DNA from: Methylococcaceae bacterium UBA4132
GTDB taxonomy: Bacteria > Pseudomonadota > Gammaproteobacteria > Methylococcales > Methylomonadaceae
Direction of reading: 5' to 3'
Length of the DNA stretch: 5,391 nucleotides
Assembly (NCBI GenBank): GCA_002380945.1
Contig: DFWO01000133.1
Location: 1-5,391, forward strand
Part shown: positions 1-5,391 of the stretch, piece by piece
Numbering within the stretch: the first letter of the stretch is position 1
How the letters are laid out: each line of letters starts with the position of its first letter
Translations under genes and position numbers: made by a program
The notes under the pieces: generated by a model
The model's database searches: none
Seen by the model: only the letters and a program-made list of their open reading frames with translations
What the model was told of the DNA's origin: nothing

Positions 1-183
1 CCTGATAAGTGTTGACACATCAGCAGCAAAGCTTTCTTCTGACTGTTGAACTCTATTCAGAAACTCTTGGTGTAAAATGTTGACATAAAAATTTGAGCTA
101 CCATCAGAGAATCGCCATTTATTATCATCTTTAAACGATACACTAACTAACTGTAAATTATTATATAACGTGATGTTCGACTT
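1..183 (-). pseudogene. 5'-truncated gene fragment, runs off the left edge
   Basis: On the minus strand an open frame follows a TAA at 186-184 and stays open for 61 codons to the window edge. It has no ATG, GTG or TTG until a GTG near the left edge, so it has no credible start. The translation still looks like real protein: it contains VSFKDDNKWRFSDGSSNFYV followed by a segment with EFLNRVQQSEESF. The KWRFSDG...F pattern resembles a small domain I have seen in hypothetical bacterial proteins, where it is usually followed by a 'GD' and a beta strand. I cannot name the family. Upstream, the other frames contain stops and the palindromic repeats at 221-297, so the 5' part of the gene appears lost. 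The coding nature is inferred from composition and motif memory. A real gene with an unusual start, or chance, remains possible. Confidence 0.45.
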
Positions 184-220
184 TTATTAGGGGAATAACT
201 TACTTTCTAGAAGAGCGGCG

Positions 221-256
221 TGGGTTGAATTGTCGCTTTTTGGCAACCCAACCTAT
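221..256. repeat. Palindromic repeat unit 1 (TGGGTTG...CCCAACCTAT)
   Basis: The unit begins TGGGTTG (221-227) and ends CCCAACCTAT (247-256). TGGGTTG pairs perfectly with CAACCCA at 244-250, giving a 7-bp stem around a 16-base loop that contains a T-run. Both ends are shared with the next unit at 270-297, so the two form a tandem pair of related extragenic palindromes after the NtrX gene. Similar 'AACCCAACCTA' palindromes are, from memory, abundant in some gammaproteobacterial and cyanobacterial genomes. Membership of such a family is inference. It may also act as a transcript-end structure. Confidence 0.5.
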
Positions 257-269
257 ATAATGGTTTTAT

Positions 270-297
270 TGGGTTGGCTATCGCCAGCCCAACCTAT
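270..297. repeat. Palindromic repeat unit 2, possible ntrX 3' hairpin
   Basis: This unit has the same ends as unit 1: TGGGTTG at the start and CCCAACCTAT (288-297) at the end. GGTTGGCT (272-279) pairs with AGCC-AACC (286-294) with one bulged C and a six-base loop, a strong hairpin in either strand. It lies just past the NtrX stop at 302-304, so in the ntrX transcript it folds immediately downstream of the coding sequence. The following transcript is CAATAAAACC, not a U-run, so it is not a classical intrinsic terminator, although it could protect the 3' end. Confidence 0.55.
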
Positions 298-301
298 GAA
301 A

Positions 302-1663
302 CTACAACTTGATATTTAACGAATGTAATTTACGGTAAAGATGGGTACGCTCCATACCGACTGCGGCGGACAATCTGGCTACACTGCCGCCTGTCCGTTC
401 AAAATGGTATTCCAAATAGGCTTTTTCAAAATGATCTCTGGCTTCTTTTAAGGGCAGATTGAAAAAATCAGGTACAGAGGCTGAATTGGCAATATCACCT
501 ACCACAGAGCCGAGTGCAGATTTAACTTCTTCAAGTTCTATTTCTTCACCAACACCTAAAATCATCAAGCGTTGCACGAGGTTTTTGAGTTCGCGCACAT
601 TGCCGCGCCAACCGTAGTTACGCAAGAAGTTTTGCGCTGCCATCGAGAATTTACGAAACGGTAATTTGTCTTGATTGACAAAATAATCAACATAAAAACT
701 CAATAAAGCAGGCACGTCTTCACTGTGATTCCTGAGCGGCGGAATATCGACAGTGATTTCATTCAGCAGATAGTATAAATCCTGCCGAAAACGTCCAGAT
801 TTCACTTCTTCATCCAAGGCAACGCGCGTTGAAGCGACGACACGCACATCGACACTCACCGCTTCACTACCACCCACACGCAAAAAAGAACTGGATTCTA
901 AAGCACTGAGTAAGCGTAATTGGGTTTCTTTATCCATGCCCGCAATTTCGCTTAAAAATAGCGTGCCTTTATGCGCCCGTTCTAATAAACCTGAATAAAC
1001 TTTGCCATCGCTTTCCTTGCCAAAAAATTCAACAGCGGCATTTTCTGGCGAGATACTACCGACGGCGACATCAACAAAAGGACCATCGCGGTGTGCGCTA
1101 TTGTTATGCAAATAGCGGGCATACAGTTCTTTACCAACACCTGCTTCACCGACAAATAATACGCGGGCATCATGTTGTGCCAGTCGTTTTAATTGTTCTT
1201 TAGTTCTGGCAACGGTAGCACTTTTACCGACGGGTTCAATATCGACGGATGTGTGTTGTTTAAGCACTGCGTTTTCTAGCTGAAGACTACCTGCTTCTAA
1301 GGCTCTTGCGACAATCAATAATAATTTTGCTAACGATAAGGGTTTTTCTAAAAAGTCATACGCGCCTAAACGAGTGGCTTCAACAGCAGCTTCCACTGAA
1401 CCATGCCCTGACATCATCACGACAGGACACAGTAATGCGTCTTCAGCGACCCACTCTTTCAGTAATGTGATACCGTCAGTATCGGGCATCCATATATCGA
1501 GCAGAATAAGATTGGGCTTGAATGATGCTTTTAACTGCCGTGCCGTTGTGCCATTTTCTGCCATTGCGACTGAATAGCCTTCATCTTCGAGAATTTCGCT
1601 GACTAAACGGCGAATATCGGGTTCGTCATCAACGACTAATATTTTTGATAATTGTGTATTCAT
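302..1663 (-). CDS. ntrX: NtrX-type response regulator with degenerate AAA+ domain
   Basis: This 453-residue cytoplasmic response regulator is the likely partner of the kinase encoded just upstream. Its receiver domain (about 6-120) is intact: acidic pair D12/D13, phospho-acceptor D56, S85 and K107. An AAA+ domain follows (about 143-370) with a good Walker A (GEAGVGKE, 172-179) and a conserved GWRGNVREL segment (351-359). A Fis-type HTH lies at the C terminus (about 405-451; GMERTHLYRKL). Several usual sigma-54 activator features are altered. There is no GAFTGA loop between FFG (213-215) and GLLERA. The Walker B Asp is S238 (E239 kept), the sensor I Asn is R280, and the arginine finger equivalent to PspF R168 is L299, while R293 remains. 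Family knowledge: NtrYX systems act in nitrogen, redox or envelope responses. I infer DNA binding controlled by phosphorylation, not sigma-54 remodelling. The ATG at 1663 fits the usual distance to ILVVDDE, but no strong Shine-Dalgarno precedes it. Confidence 0.93.
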   Translation of the reverse strand: MNTQLSKILVVDDEPDIRRLVSEILEDEGYSVAMAENGTTARQLKASFKPNLILLDIWMPDTDGITLLKEWVAEDALLCPVVMMSGHGSVEAAVEATRLGAYDFLEKPLSLAKLLLIVARALEAGSLQLENAVLKQHTSVDIEPVGKSATVARTKEQLKRLAQHDARVLFVGEAGVGKELYARYLHNNSAHRDGPFVDVAVGSISPENAAVEFFGKESDGKVYSGLLERAHKGTLFLSEIAGMDKETQLRLLSALESSSFLRVGGSEAVSVDVRVVASTRVALDEEVKSGRFRQDLYYLLNEITVDIPPLRNHSEDVPALLSFYVDYFVNQDKLPFRKFSMAAQNFLRNYGWRGNVRELKNLVQRLMILGVGEEIELEEVKSALGSVVGDIANSASVPDFFNLPLKEARDHFEKAYLEYHFERTGGSVARLSAAVGMERTHLYRKLHSLNIKL

Positions 1664-1738
1664 AATGCGTTATGTCTCAAAGTTACAGCAGTTTGTTAAA
1701 TTTTCAGGAGTAAAACAGCTTTAGCTATTGGACTCCAG

Positions 1739-3904
1739 CTAGTCATTATGTTGTGCGGTATAAGCAGGCAGCTGAATAATAAATCCTGCGCCCACCTTAC
1801 GGCTGGTATCAACCCAGATCGCGCCTCCATGCTCTTCTATTATTTTCTTGACTATCGCAAGTCCTAAGCCCGTCCCTTTGGCTTTGGTCGTCACATAAGG
1901 TTCAAAAATCGTTTCTATTTGTTCATCTTTGATACCAGGTCCATCATCATAGAGGGCGATTTCAATAAAATCACTGTCATTTTTTTGTACACGGTGCAGA
2001 TTGATTTCAATGAGTCCCTGAGTTTCTATCGCTTCTAGGGCATTTTTTATCAGATTGTGCAATACCTGCCGAATACTAACAGGATCGCCCATAATCAGCA
2101 GTGAAGCGGCTTCATAATTGGTTTTAAATTTAATGCCAGACTTTAACACATAAAGTGCCATTACTTCCTGCACTAACACAGGTAAATCAATGATGATGGT
2201 TTGTTTTTTCGATGGTTTGGCGTATTCGGAGAAATCATCGACCATTGCTTTCATGGCAACGACTTGCTGAACAATCGTGCGCGTGGATCGTTCTAACATA
2301 TCAGCATCAGCCGTTTCGAGTTTATCGGCTAATTTATGTTGCAATCGTTCAGCGGATAATTGAATAGGCGTGAGTGGATTTTTTATCTCGTGAGCTAATC
2401 GTCTAGCCACTTCACCCCATGCGGCATTTTTTTGAGCTTGGATTAAGTCGGTAACATCATCAAACACCACCACTGCACCAACGCGCTGACCTTCTTGGGA
2501 AAACAATGGCGTGCCACGACACAGTAATTCTTGCCGACCATTTGCCCCTAAAAAAGCAAGTCGCTGTTGCCAAATATCATCACTTTGTTCCAATAAGCGT
2601 TGAATGGATTTTAGCGGCTCTGCCAATTCGGAATAATTCAAAGCCAGTTCGAGCAAGGTTTGACCAACAAAGTGCTGAACCTGAATGCGAAAAATACGAT
2701 AAGCGGCTTGATTAACGGTGCGAATTTTATAATCGGCATCAAAACTAATCACCCCAGCCGTTAAGTTGGCGAGGATGGTTTCTAAATACGCGCGTTGATT
2801 TTCAACTTCAAAGCCAGCCAATCGGGTTTCATCACGAGCCTTCGCAATGCGTTTAGTCATTTCATTAAATGATTCCACCAAAAAGCCTAAATCATCTTGC
2901 GCCATGACGGGTACAAGTTGATCGTAATGCCCTAACGCCACCGCGCGTGTGCCTTTTACCAACTCTTTAACGGGTGAAATAATGTTACGAATATTAATAA
3001 ACGCCACCCAAATTGCCGCCAGTAAGCTCATTAATAGCACCAACGACAACGCCAGCGAAAAACTCCAGCGTAAGGAATTGCGTAAATAATTCATTTCCTG
3101 ATAACGCAAGAACGCAAATTCCACCGAATCGGCTAAATCCGCGATTCTAATCGGCACAGGATATAAGGCTTGTAAATATTGCGGTTCTTGCTCTTGGCTT
3201 TTCAATTTGACAATGACACGAATCATCAACACATCATCATGAACAGGTGCTAAGGCGACATATTGCGTATTTTGCCGTAACCGCAGCCAAATATTTTCAT
3301 CGGGTAAATTAGGCAAAATATCACTAGGGTTCACACTACTGGAAGCGATAATTCTACCTTGATAGGAAAATACCGTCATTTCTGCGGCTTCCGACTGTTG
3401 GCGTAAATTTTCTAACTCTAAGGTGGCTAAGTTTTCGCTGGAGCTTTCCAGTTTTTCCACCAGTTGCTGGGTTTGTTTGGTATGCCAACGCATACGCTGA
3501 TCTAATGACGCTTGACTGAGTTCCAACGCGTCTTCCATTGCCCTGTCAATTTCAACGTTAAACCAACTGTCTATGCCTTGATGCAAAAACTGCATGGAAA
3601 AATAAAACACAATAGCGGCGGGAGCTAATGCCAGTAATACGAACAGCGACACCATACGCGTAGTCAGCATTGAACCTGCTTCGCGCTTTTTTAATTGTTT
3701 AGTGAGTGCAAAAATATTCGCCCCCACCAAACCCAACAATACGACAGAACCCAAGCCATTGGCAAGTAATAGCCACGAATACATGGCACTGAGCTGTGAA
3801 GATTCTTGCGTTGCCGAACTCATCAACTGCAAAGACAGCAATATCAAGCCAAATAGAATGGCTATTGATAAACTTACGGGTAGTTTTATTTTTTTAAAGA
3901 CCAT
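1739..3904 (-). CDS. ntrY: NtrY-type membrane sensor histidine kinase
   Basis: An inner-membrane sensor kinase of 721 residues, normal for NtrY, that should autophosphorylate and pass phosphate to the NtrX-type regulator downstream. Numbering from the ATG, three N-terminal membrane helices lie at about 9-28, 43-67 and 85-107. An extracytoplasmic sensing region covers about 108-278, and a fourth helix lies at about 281-304. HAMP (about 306-362) and PAS (about 374-488) domains follow. The HisKA H-box is RLAHEIKNPLTPIQLSAERL with phospho-acceptor H505, a signature of NtrY kinases. The ATPase domain shows the N-box (HNLIKNALEAIE, N617 and N621), G1 (DDGPGI, 653-658) and G2 (GTGLGLAI, 677-684); all catalytic motifs are intact. 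An in-frame TTG at 3913 would add three residues. I prefer the ATG at 3904, though neither start has a clear Shine-Dalgarno. The start lies inside the end of the DUF4390 gene, so translational coupling is likely. The signal sensed cannot be read from sequence. Confidence 0.94.
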   Translation of the reverse strand: MVFKKIKLPVSLSIAILFGLILLSLQLMSSATQESSQLSAMYSWLLLANGLGSVVLLGLVGANIFALTKQLKKREAGSMLTTRMVSLFVLLALAPAAIVFYFSMQFLHQGIDSWFNVEIDRAMEDALELSQASLDQRMRWHTKQTQQLVEKLESSSENLATLELENLRQQSEAAEMTVFSYQGRIIASSSVNPSDILPNLPDENIWLRLRQNTQYVALAPVHDDVLMIRVIVKLKSQEQEPQYLQALYPVPIRIADLADSVEFAFLRYQEMNYLRNSLRWSFSLALSLVLLMSLLAAIWVAFINIRNIISPVKELVKGTRAVALGHYDQLVPVMAQDDLGFLVESFNEMTKRIAKARDETRLAGFEVENQRAYLETILANLTAGVISFDADYKIRTVNQAAYRIFRIQVQHFVGQTLLELALNYSELAEPLKSIQRLLEQSDDIWQQRLAFLGANGRQELLCRGTPLFSQEGQRVGAVVVFDDVTDLIQAQKNAAWGEVARRLAHEIKNPLTPIQLSAERLQHKLADKLETADADMLERSTRTIVQQVVAMKAMVDDFSEYAKPSKKQTIIIDLPVLVQEVMALYVLKSGIKFKTNYEAASLLIMGDPVSIRQVLHNLIKNALEAIETQGLIEINLHRVQKNDSDFIEIALYDDGPGIKDEQIETIFEPYVTTKAKGTGLGLAIVKKIIEEHGGAIWVDTSRKVGAGFIIQLPAYTAQHND

Positions 3905-4458
3905 ACCGTCCAATCACTGGATAAATACCATTGCGGGTTAGTGTAAGCGATAGGACGTAGCGGTAAAGGCAAGGCATCGCGTTCAAAATCAAGTTTTATT
4001 TTAACCAAATAGTTTTTATCAGCCGACAGTTTATCGTCATCAATCAGCGGTAAATTACGCAATGTTGCCATCAAATCCAATGCCGCCGTGAGCGTAGAAA
4101 AGTTATAAATATCGCCTTTCATACGCTCAGGCTGCACAATCACCACACGATACATATTTAGCAAGGCATGATATTGCAACCGATAGTTTATTGCCGTCTC
4201 GACTACTGTTTTATCCCACAAAAAATCACGCTGCTCTGCCACCTGTACTTTTAAAGTCCAAAATAAAGTCACGCCATTTTCCAAGGCTTCTTTGGCTTTT
4301 TCAGTGAGTTGATAATCTATTTCTGTGGATAAGGTGTAATGATTATCTTGCAACACTATTTGCACTTGTTTGACTTCGCTAGCTAGTGTCAAACTGGATA
4401 AGCAACACAGCAAGATGATTAATAAATAGTGTCCTTGAAAGACACGAGAAAATAGCAT
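3886..4458 (-). CDS. DUF4390 family exported protein
   Basis: This 190-residue protein matches my memory of the DUF4390 family, whose genes commonly lie immediately before ntrY in Gammaproteobacteria. It starts with a signal peptide: a short basic N-region, a hydrophobic core (about 11-25, LLIILLCCLSSLTLA) and a probable signal peptidase I site after LTLA (about residue 26). The cysteines at 18-19 lack a good lipobox, so a lipoprotein is less likely. The mature part has alternating beta-type segments and conserved-looking features: FWTLKVQV, YRLQYHALLNMYRVV, NFSTLTAALDLMATLRNLPL, and a C-terminal RPIAYTNPQWYLSSDWTVW. Its biochemical role is unknown. Location and linkage suggest an envelope-side accessory to the sensor kinase (inference). 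A weak GAGAG Shine-Dalgarno lies about seven bases before the ATG. The 3' end overlaps the kinase gene by 19 bases from the kinase ATG, or 28 from its TTG. Confidence 0.88.
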   Translation of the reverse strand: MLFSRVFQGHYLLIILLCCLSSLTLASEVKQVQIVLQDNHYTLSTEIDYQLTEKAKEALENGVTLFWTLKVQVAEQRDFLWDKTVVETAINYRLQYHALLNMYRVVIVQPERMKGDIYNFSTLTAALDLMATLRNLPLIDDDKLSADKNYLVKIKLDFERDALPLPLRPIAYTNPQWYLSSDWTVWSLKK

Positions 4459-4484
4459 TAAGTTACTCTCAATTCGTAATTTAT

Positions 4485-4514
4485 ATGATGTGCCGACGAT
4501 AGGAGGCGCATCAT
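4485..4514. repeat. Imperfect inverted repeat upstream of the DUF4390 gene
   Basis: ATGATGTGCC (4485-4494) and GGCGCATCAT (4505-4514) form 10-base arms with one mismatch (a G-T wobble when the + strand is read as RNA) around a 10-base spacer. It sits in the 84-base gap between the nuclease frame and the DUF4390 gene. No T-run follows on either side, so it is not a standard terminator. It could be a regulator-binding palindrome controlling the ntr genes, or simply a weak hairpin. In the minus-strand transcript the wobble becomes a C-A mismatch, which makes an RNA role less likely than a DNA-binding role. Confidence 0.35.
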
Positions 4515-4542
4515 TGGTGAATCATATATTTGATGAACGCAT

Positions 4543-5016
4543 TTATGAACCGCCACGCATTTTTTGTTCAATGGAACGGAGTGTATTTTGTATTTCACGT
4601 TCTTTTAATTCTGGGTCAATCGCTTGAATATACTCAACTGCCGACAAATCATCGCCGCGTTTTCTATTTTGCGGCGGTTCCAATGCTTCAATAAGCAGAG
4701 CTTCAAGTGTGGCGACCAAACTAGCTAGCGAGGTATTAAAAGGAATCTCACGGAGATTGCCATCTGGCGTGACATCGAGAAGACCAAACCATGAAAAACG
4801 ATTCCAACGACTACCCAATCTGTCGATGGTGTGTTCATACAATCTTTTACCTAATGGGCGGTCAATGCTACGACCTACATACACCACAGTATGATGATCA
4901 TAAAGAATATAAATGCCTTTCTGTTTGCCAAAATCTACAGGCTTAGCCTGTGCCTGTTGTTTACCATACATTTTTAAATCACCACGCCATACCACTAAAT
5001 CACGCTGCCAATACAT
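4543..5016 (-). CDS. GIY-YIG nuclease domain (3' part of a frameshifted HARE-HTH/GIY-YIG gene)
   Basis: This 157-residue frame encodes a metal-dependent GIY-YIG endonuclease fold. Residues GIYILYD (34-40) and VYVGRS (45-50) are the two signature strands (YIG as YVG). R58 in LGKRLYEH matches the catalytic arginine helix, E105 in LEALLIEALEP matches the metal-binding glutamate, and N117 in PPQNRKRGDD ends the core. All catalytic positions appear present. The C-terminal tail (about 125-157) is charged and helical. The ATG at 5016 has no Shine-Dalgarno and starts inside the preceding HARE-HTH frame. Upstream of it this frame stays open back to 5136 and reads DSIVRSFG before MYWQRDLVVW, which looks like continuing protein. 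I therefore think this ATG is not the native start and that the domain was fused to the winged helix upstream. The target is unknown: DNA repair, restriction-type defence and mobile-element functions are all possible. Confidence 0.8.
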   Translation of the reverse strand: MYWQRDLVVWRGDLKMYGKQQAQAKPVDFGKQKGIYILYDHHTVVYVGRSIDRPLGKRLYEHTIDRLGSRWNRFSWFGLLDVTPDGNLREIPFNTSLASLVATLEALLIEALEPPQNRKRGDDLSAVEYIQAIDPELKEREIQNTLRSIEQKMRGGS

Positions 5017-5315
5017 ACCAAAGGAACGGACAATTGAATCAGCCCATCGTATTGAATATCTATTGTTGCTGGTGATACGGGCTTTTCTGAGCTTTTGAGC
5101 GTAAATACGCCTTTGTTCGTGCGGACAAAAGGCGATTTATCGCCATCATGTTTAATGGATGCGGATATTTGAGCATTAACAGTGGCGGCAGGTGTTGCAC
5201 CGTCCGATGAGTAATAGCCACGCGACAGAATTTGTTCAGAAATTTCTGCATAGTGTAGCGGTGTGCTTGATTCCAGTAGCACTTTTTTTATAGCTTCTCG
5301 CCAAGATTTTTCCAT
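4995..5315 (-). CDS. HARE-HTH winged-helix domain (5' part of a frameshifted gene)
   Basis: The frame gives 106 residues. Residues 2-74 match the HARE-HTH winged-helix domain: KSWREAIKKVLLES, then LHYAEISEQILSRGYY, then GATPAATVNAQISASIKHDG, then SPFVRTNKGVFTLK as the wing. I chose the ATG at 5315, not the in-frame one at 5348, because GGAG (5325-5322) lies six bases before it and related proteins begin close to KSW. HARE-HTH domains are known in RNA polymerase delta subunits, in ASXL/HB1 chromatin proteins and beside restriction-type nucleases, where they are proposed to bind DNA or sense its modification. After about residue 76 the sequence stops resembling the family and ends in an unconvincing tail (SVPLVCIGSVI), while the conserved-looking sequence continues in the -1 frame as the GIY-YIG domain. 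A bare 106-residue HARE protein is possible but less likely. Confidence 0.78.
   Translation of the reverse strand: MEKSWREAIKKVLLESSTPLHYAEISEQILSRGYYSSDGATPAATVNAQISASIKHDGDKSPFVRTNKGVFTLKSSEKPVSPATIDIQYDGLIQLSVPLVCIGSVI
5040..5090 (-). other. Inferred frameshift zone joining the HARE-HTH and GIY-YIG frames
   Basis: Reading switches from the HARE frame to the -1 frame somewhere between the end of the wing (about 5090) and DSIVRSFG (from 5040). One candidate is the GGG at 5045-5043: with one more G the protein would read YDGADSIVRSFGMYW without interruption. The joined gene (4543-5315) would be 774 bases, 257 residues. I see no canonical X-XXY-YYZ slippery heptamer, so recoding is not favoured over mutation or sequencing error. 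Confidence 0.65.
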
Positions 5316-5321
5316 TAAATT

Positions 5322-5325
5322 CTCC
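5322..5325 (-). promoter_or_regulatory. Shine-Dalgarno GGAG for the HARE-HTH frame
   Basis: GGAG inside ACGGAGA stands six bases before the ATG at 5315. It is the clearest ribosome-binding site in the window and decides the start against the in-frame ATG at 5348, which has none. Confidence 0.7.
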
Positions 5326-5368
5326 GTAGTTCGTAGATTCACTGCCATTAAGTTAAGGATTTTTATTT

Positions 5369-5374
5369 ATTATA
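5369..5374 (-). promoter_or_regulatory. Sigma-70 type -10 box (TATAAT)
   Basis: A perfect TATAAT lies on the minus strand in an AT-rich stretch, about 54 bases before the HARE-HTH start at 5315. This predicts a leader of roughly 45 bases. A -35 box at normal spacing would fall just outside the right edge of the window, so the promoter cannot be confirmed here. Confidence 0.45.
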
Positions 5375-5391
5375 GAAGTTACGCATTGACG

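Noticed and set aside
1..301. CRISPR array or tRNA in the left-end non-genic region
   Set aside because: Only two repeat units with short palindromic ends and unequal loops; no regular spacers and no tRNA cloverleaf found.
982..1173. Alternative minus-strand frame of 63 codons inside the NtrX AAA+ region
   Set aside because: The recognised NtrX frame covers it completely with conserved motifs; it is a shadow.
1374..1577. Plus-strand open frames opposite ntrX, ntrY and the nuclease (also at 2506-2715, 3702-3941, 4709-4894, 4913-5098)
   Set aside because: Each lies antisense to a well-supported gene, with no ribosome-binding site or protein family features.
1664..1738. Possible hairpin between ntrY and ntrX (GGAGT 1707-1711 with ACTCC 1732-1736)
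   Set aside because: Only five base pairs with a 20-base loop and no T-run; too weak to call a terminator or attenuator, and the two genes are expected to be co-transcribed.
4470..4490. TATAAA-like -10 box before the DUF4390 gene
   Set aside because: No recognisable -35 element at suitable spacing, and AT-rich spacers produce such matches by chance.
5016..5045. Programmed -1 ribosomal frameshift between the HARE and GIY-YIG frames
   Set aside because: The direction fits, but I found no canonical slippery heptamer in the HARE frame; a lost base is simpler.
5060..5251. Third minus-strand frame (63 codons, starts MQKFLNKF) within the HARE-HTH region
   Set aside because: It is fully nested in the recognisable HARE-HTH frame, lacks a ribosome-binding site and shows no family character.

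Overview
The window reads as part of a gammaproteobacterial chromosome of fairly low GC content. The main evidence is the gene order DUF4390 protein - NtrY-type histidine kinase - NtrX-type response regulator, an arrangement I associate with Gammaproteobacteria. AT-rich spacers and a palindromic repeat ending in CCCAACCTAT would fit a sulfur-oxidising or methylotrophic lineage (Thiotrichales- or Methylococcales-like), but that placement is inference. All recognisable genes are on the minus strand, so transcription runs from right to left.

Right end (about 4543-5374): a consensus TATAAT box and a good Shine-Dalgarno lead into a small reading frame that encodes a HARE-HTH winged-helix domain. 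This frame overlaps, in the -1 frame, a second frame encoding a GIY-YIG nuclease domain. The nuclease frame has no ribosome-binding site, and protein-like sequence continues in it upstream of its ATG. The two are best read as halves of one HARE-HTH/GIY-YIG gene of about 257 residues, broken by a single-base frameshift (true mutation, sequencing error or recoding).

Centre (302-4458): after an 84-base spacer carrying an imperfect inverted repeat comes a secreted DUF4390 protein. Its end overlaps the start of a four-TM NtrY-type sensor kinase (HAMP, PAS, HisKA, HATPase_c). After a 75-base gap follows its NtrX-type partner (receiver, AAA+, Fis-type HTH). The kinase should sense an envelope or redox/nitrogen-related signal and phosphorylate D56 of NtrX. 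The NtrX central domain has no GAFTGA loop and has substitutions at the Walker B Asp, the sensor I Asn and one putative arginine finger. It is therefore unlikely to be a normal sigma-54 activator and may work as a phosphorylation-controlled DNA-binding regulator.

Left end (1-301): two tandem palindromic repeat units follow ntrX. Beyond them a 61-codon open frame without a start codon runs off the window edge. Its translation looks like genuine protein, so it is probably a decayed or 5'-truncated gene. Neither rsmB (expected upstream of the DUF4390 gene) nor trkA (often downstream of ntrX) is adjacent here, so both flanks of the conserved block seem rearranged.
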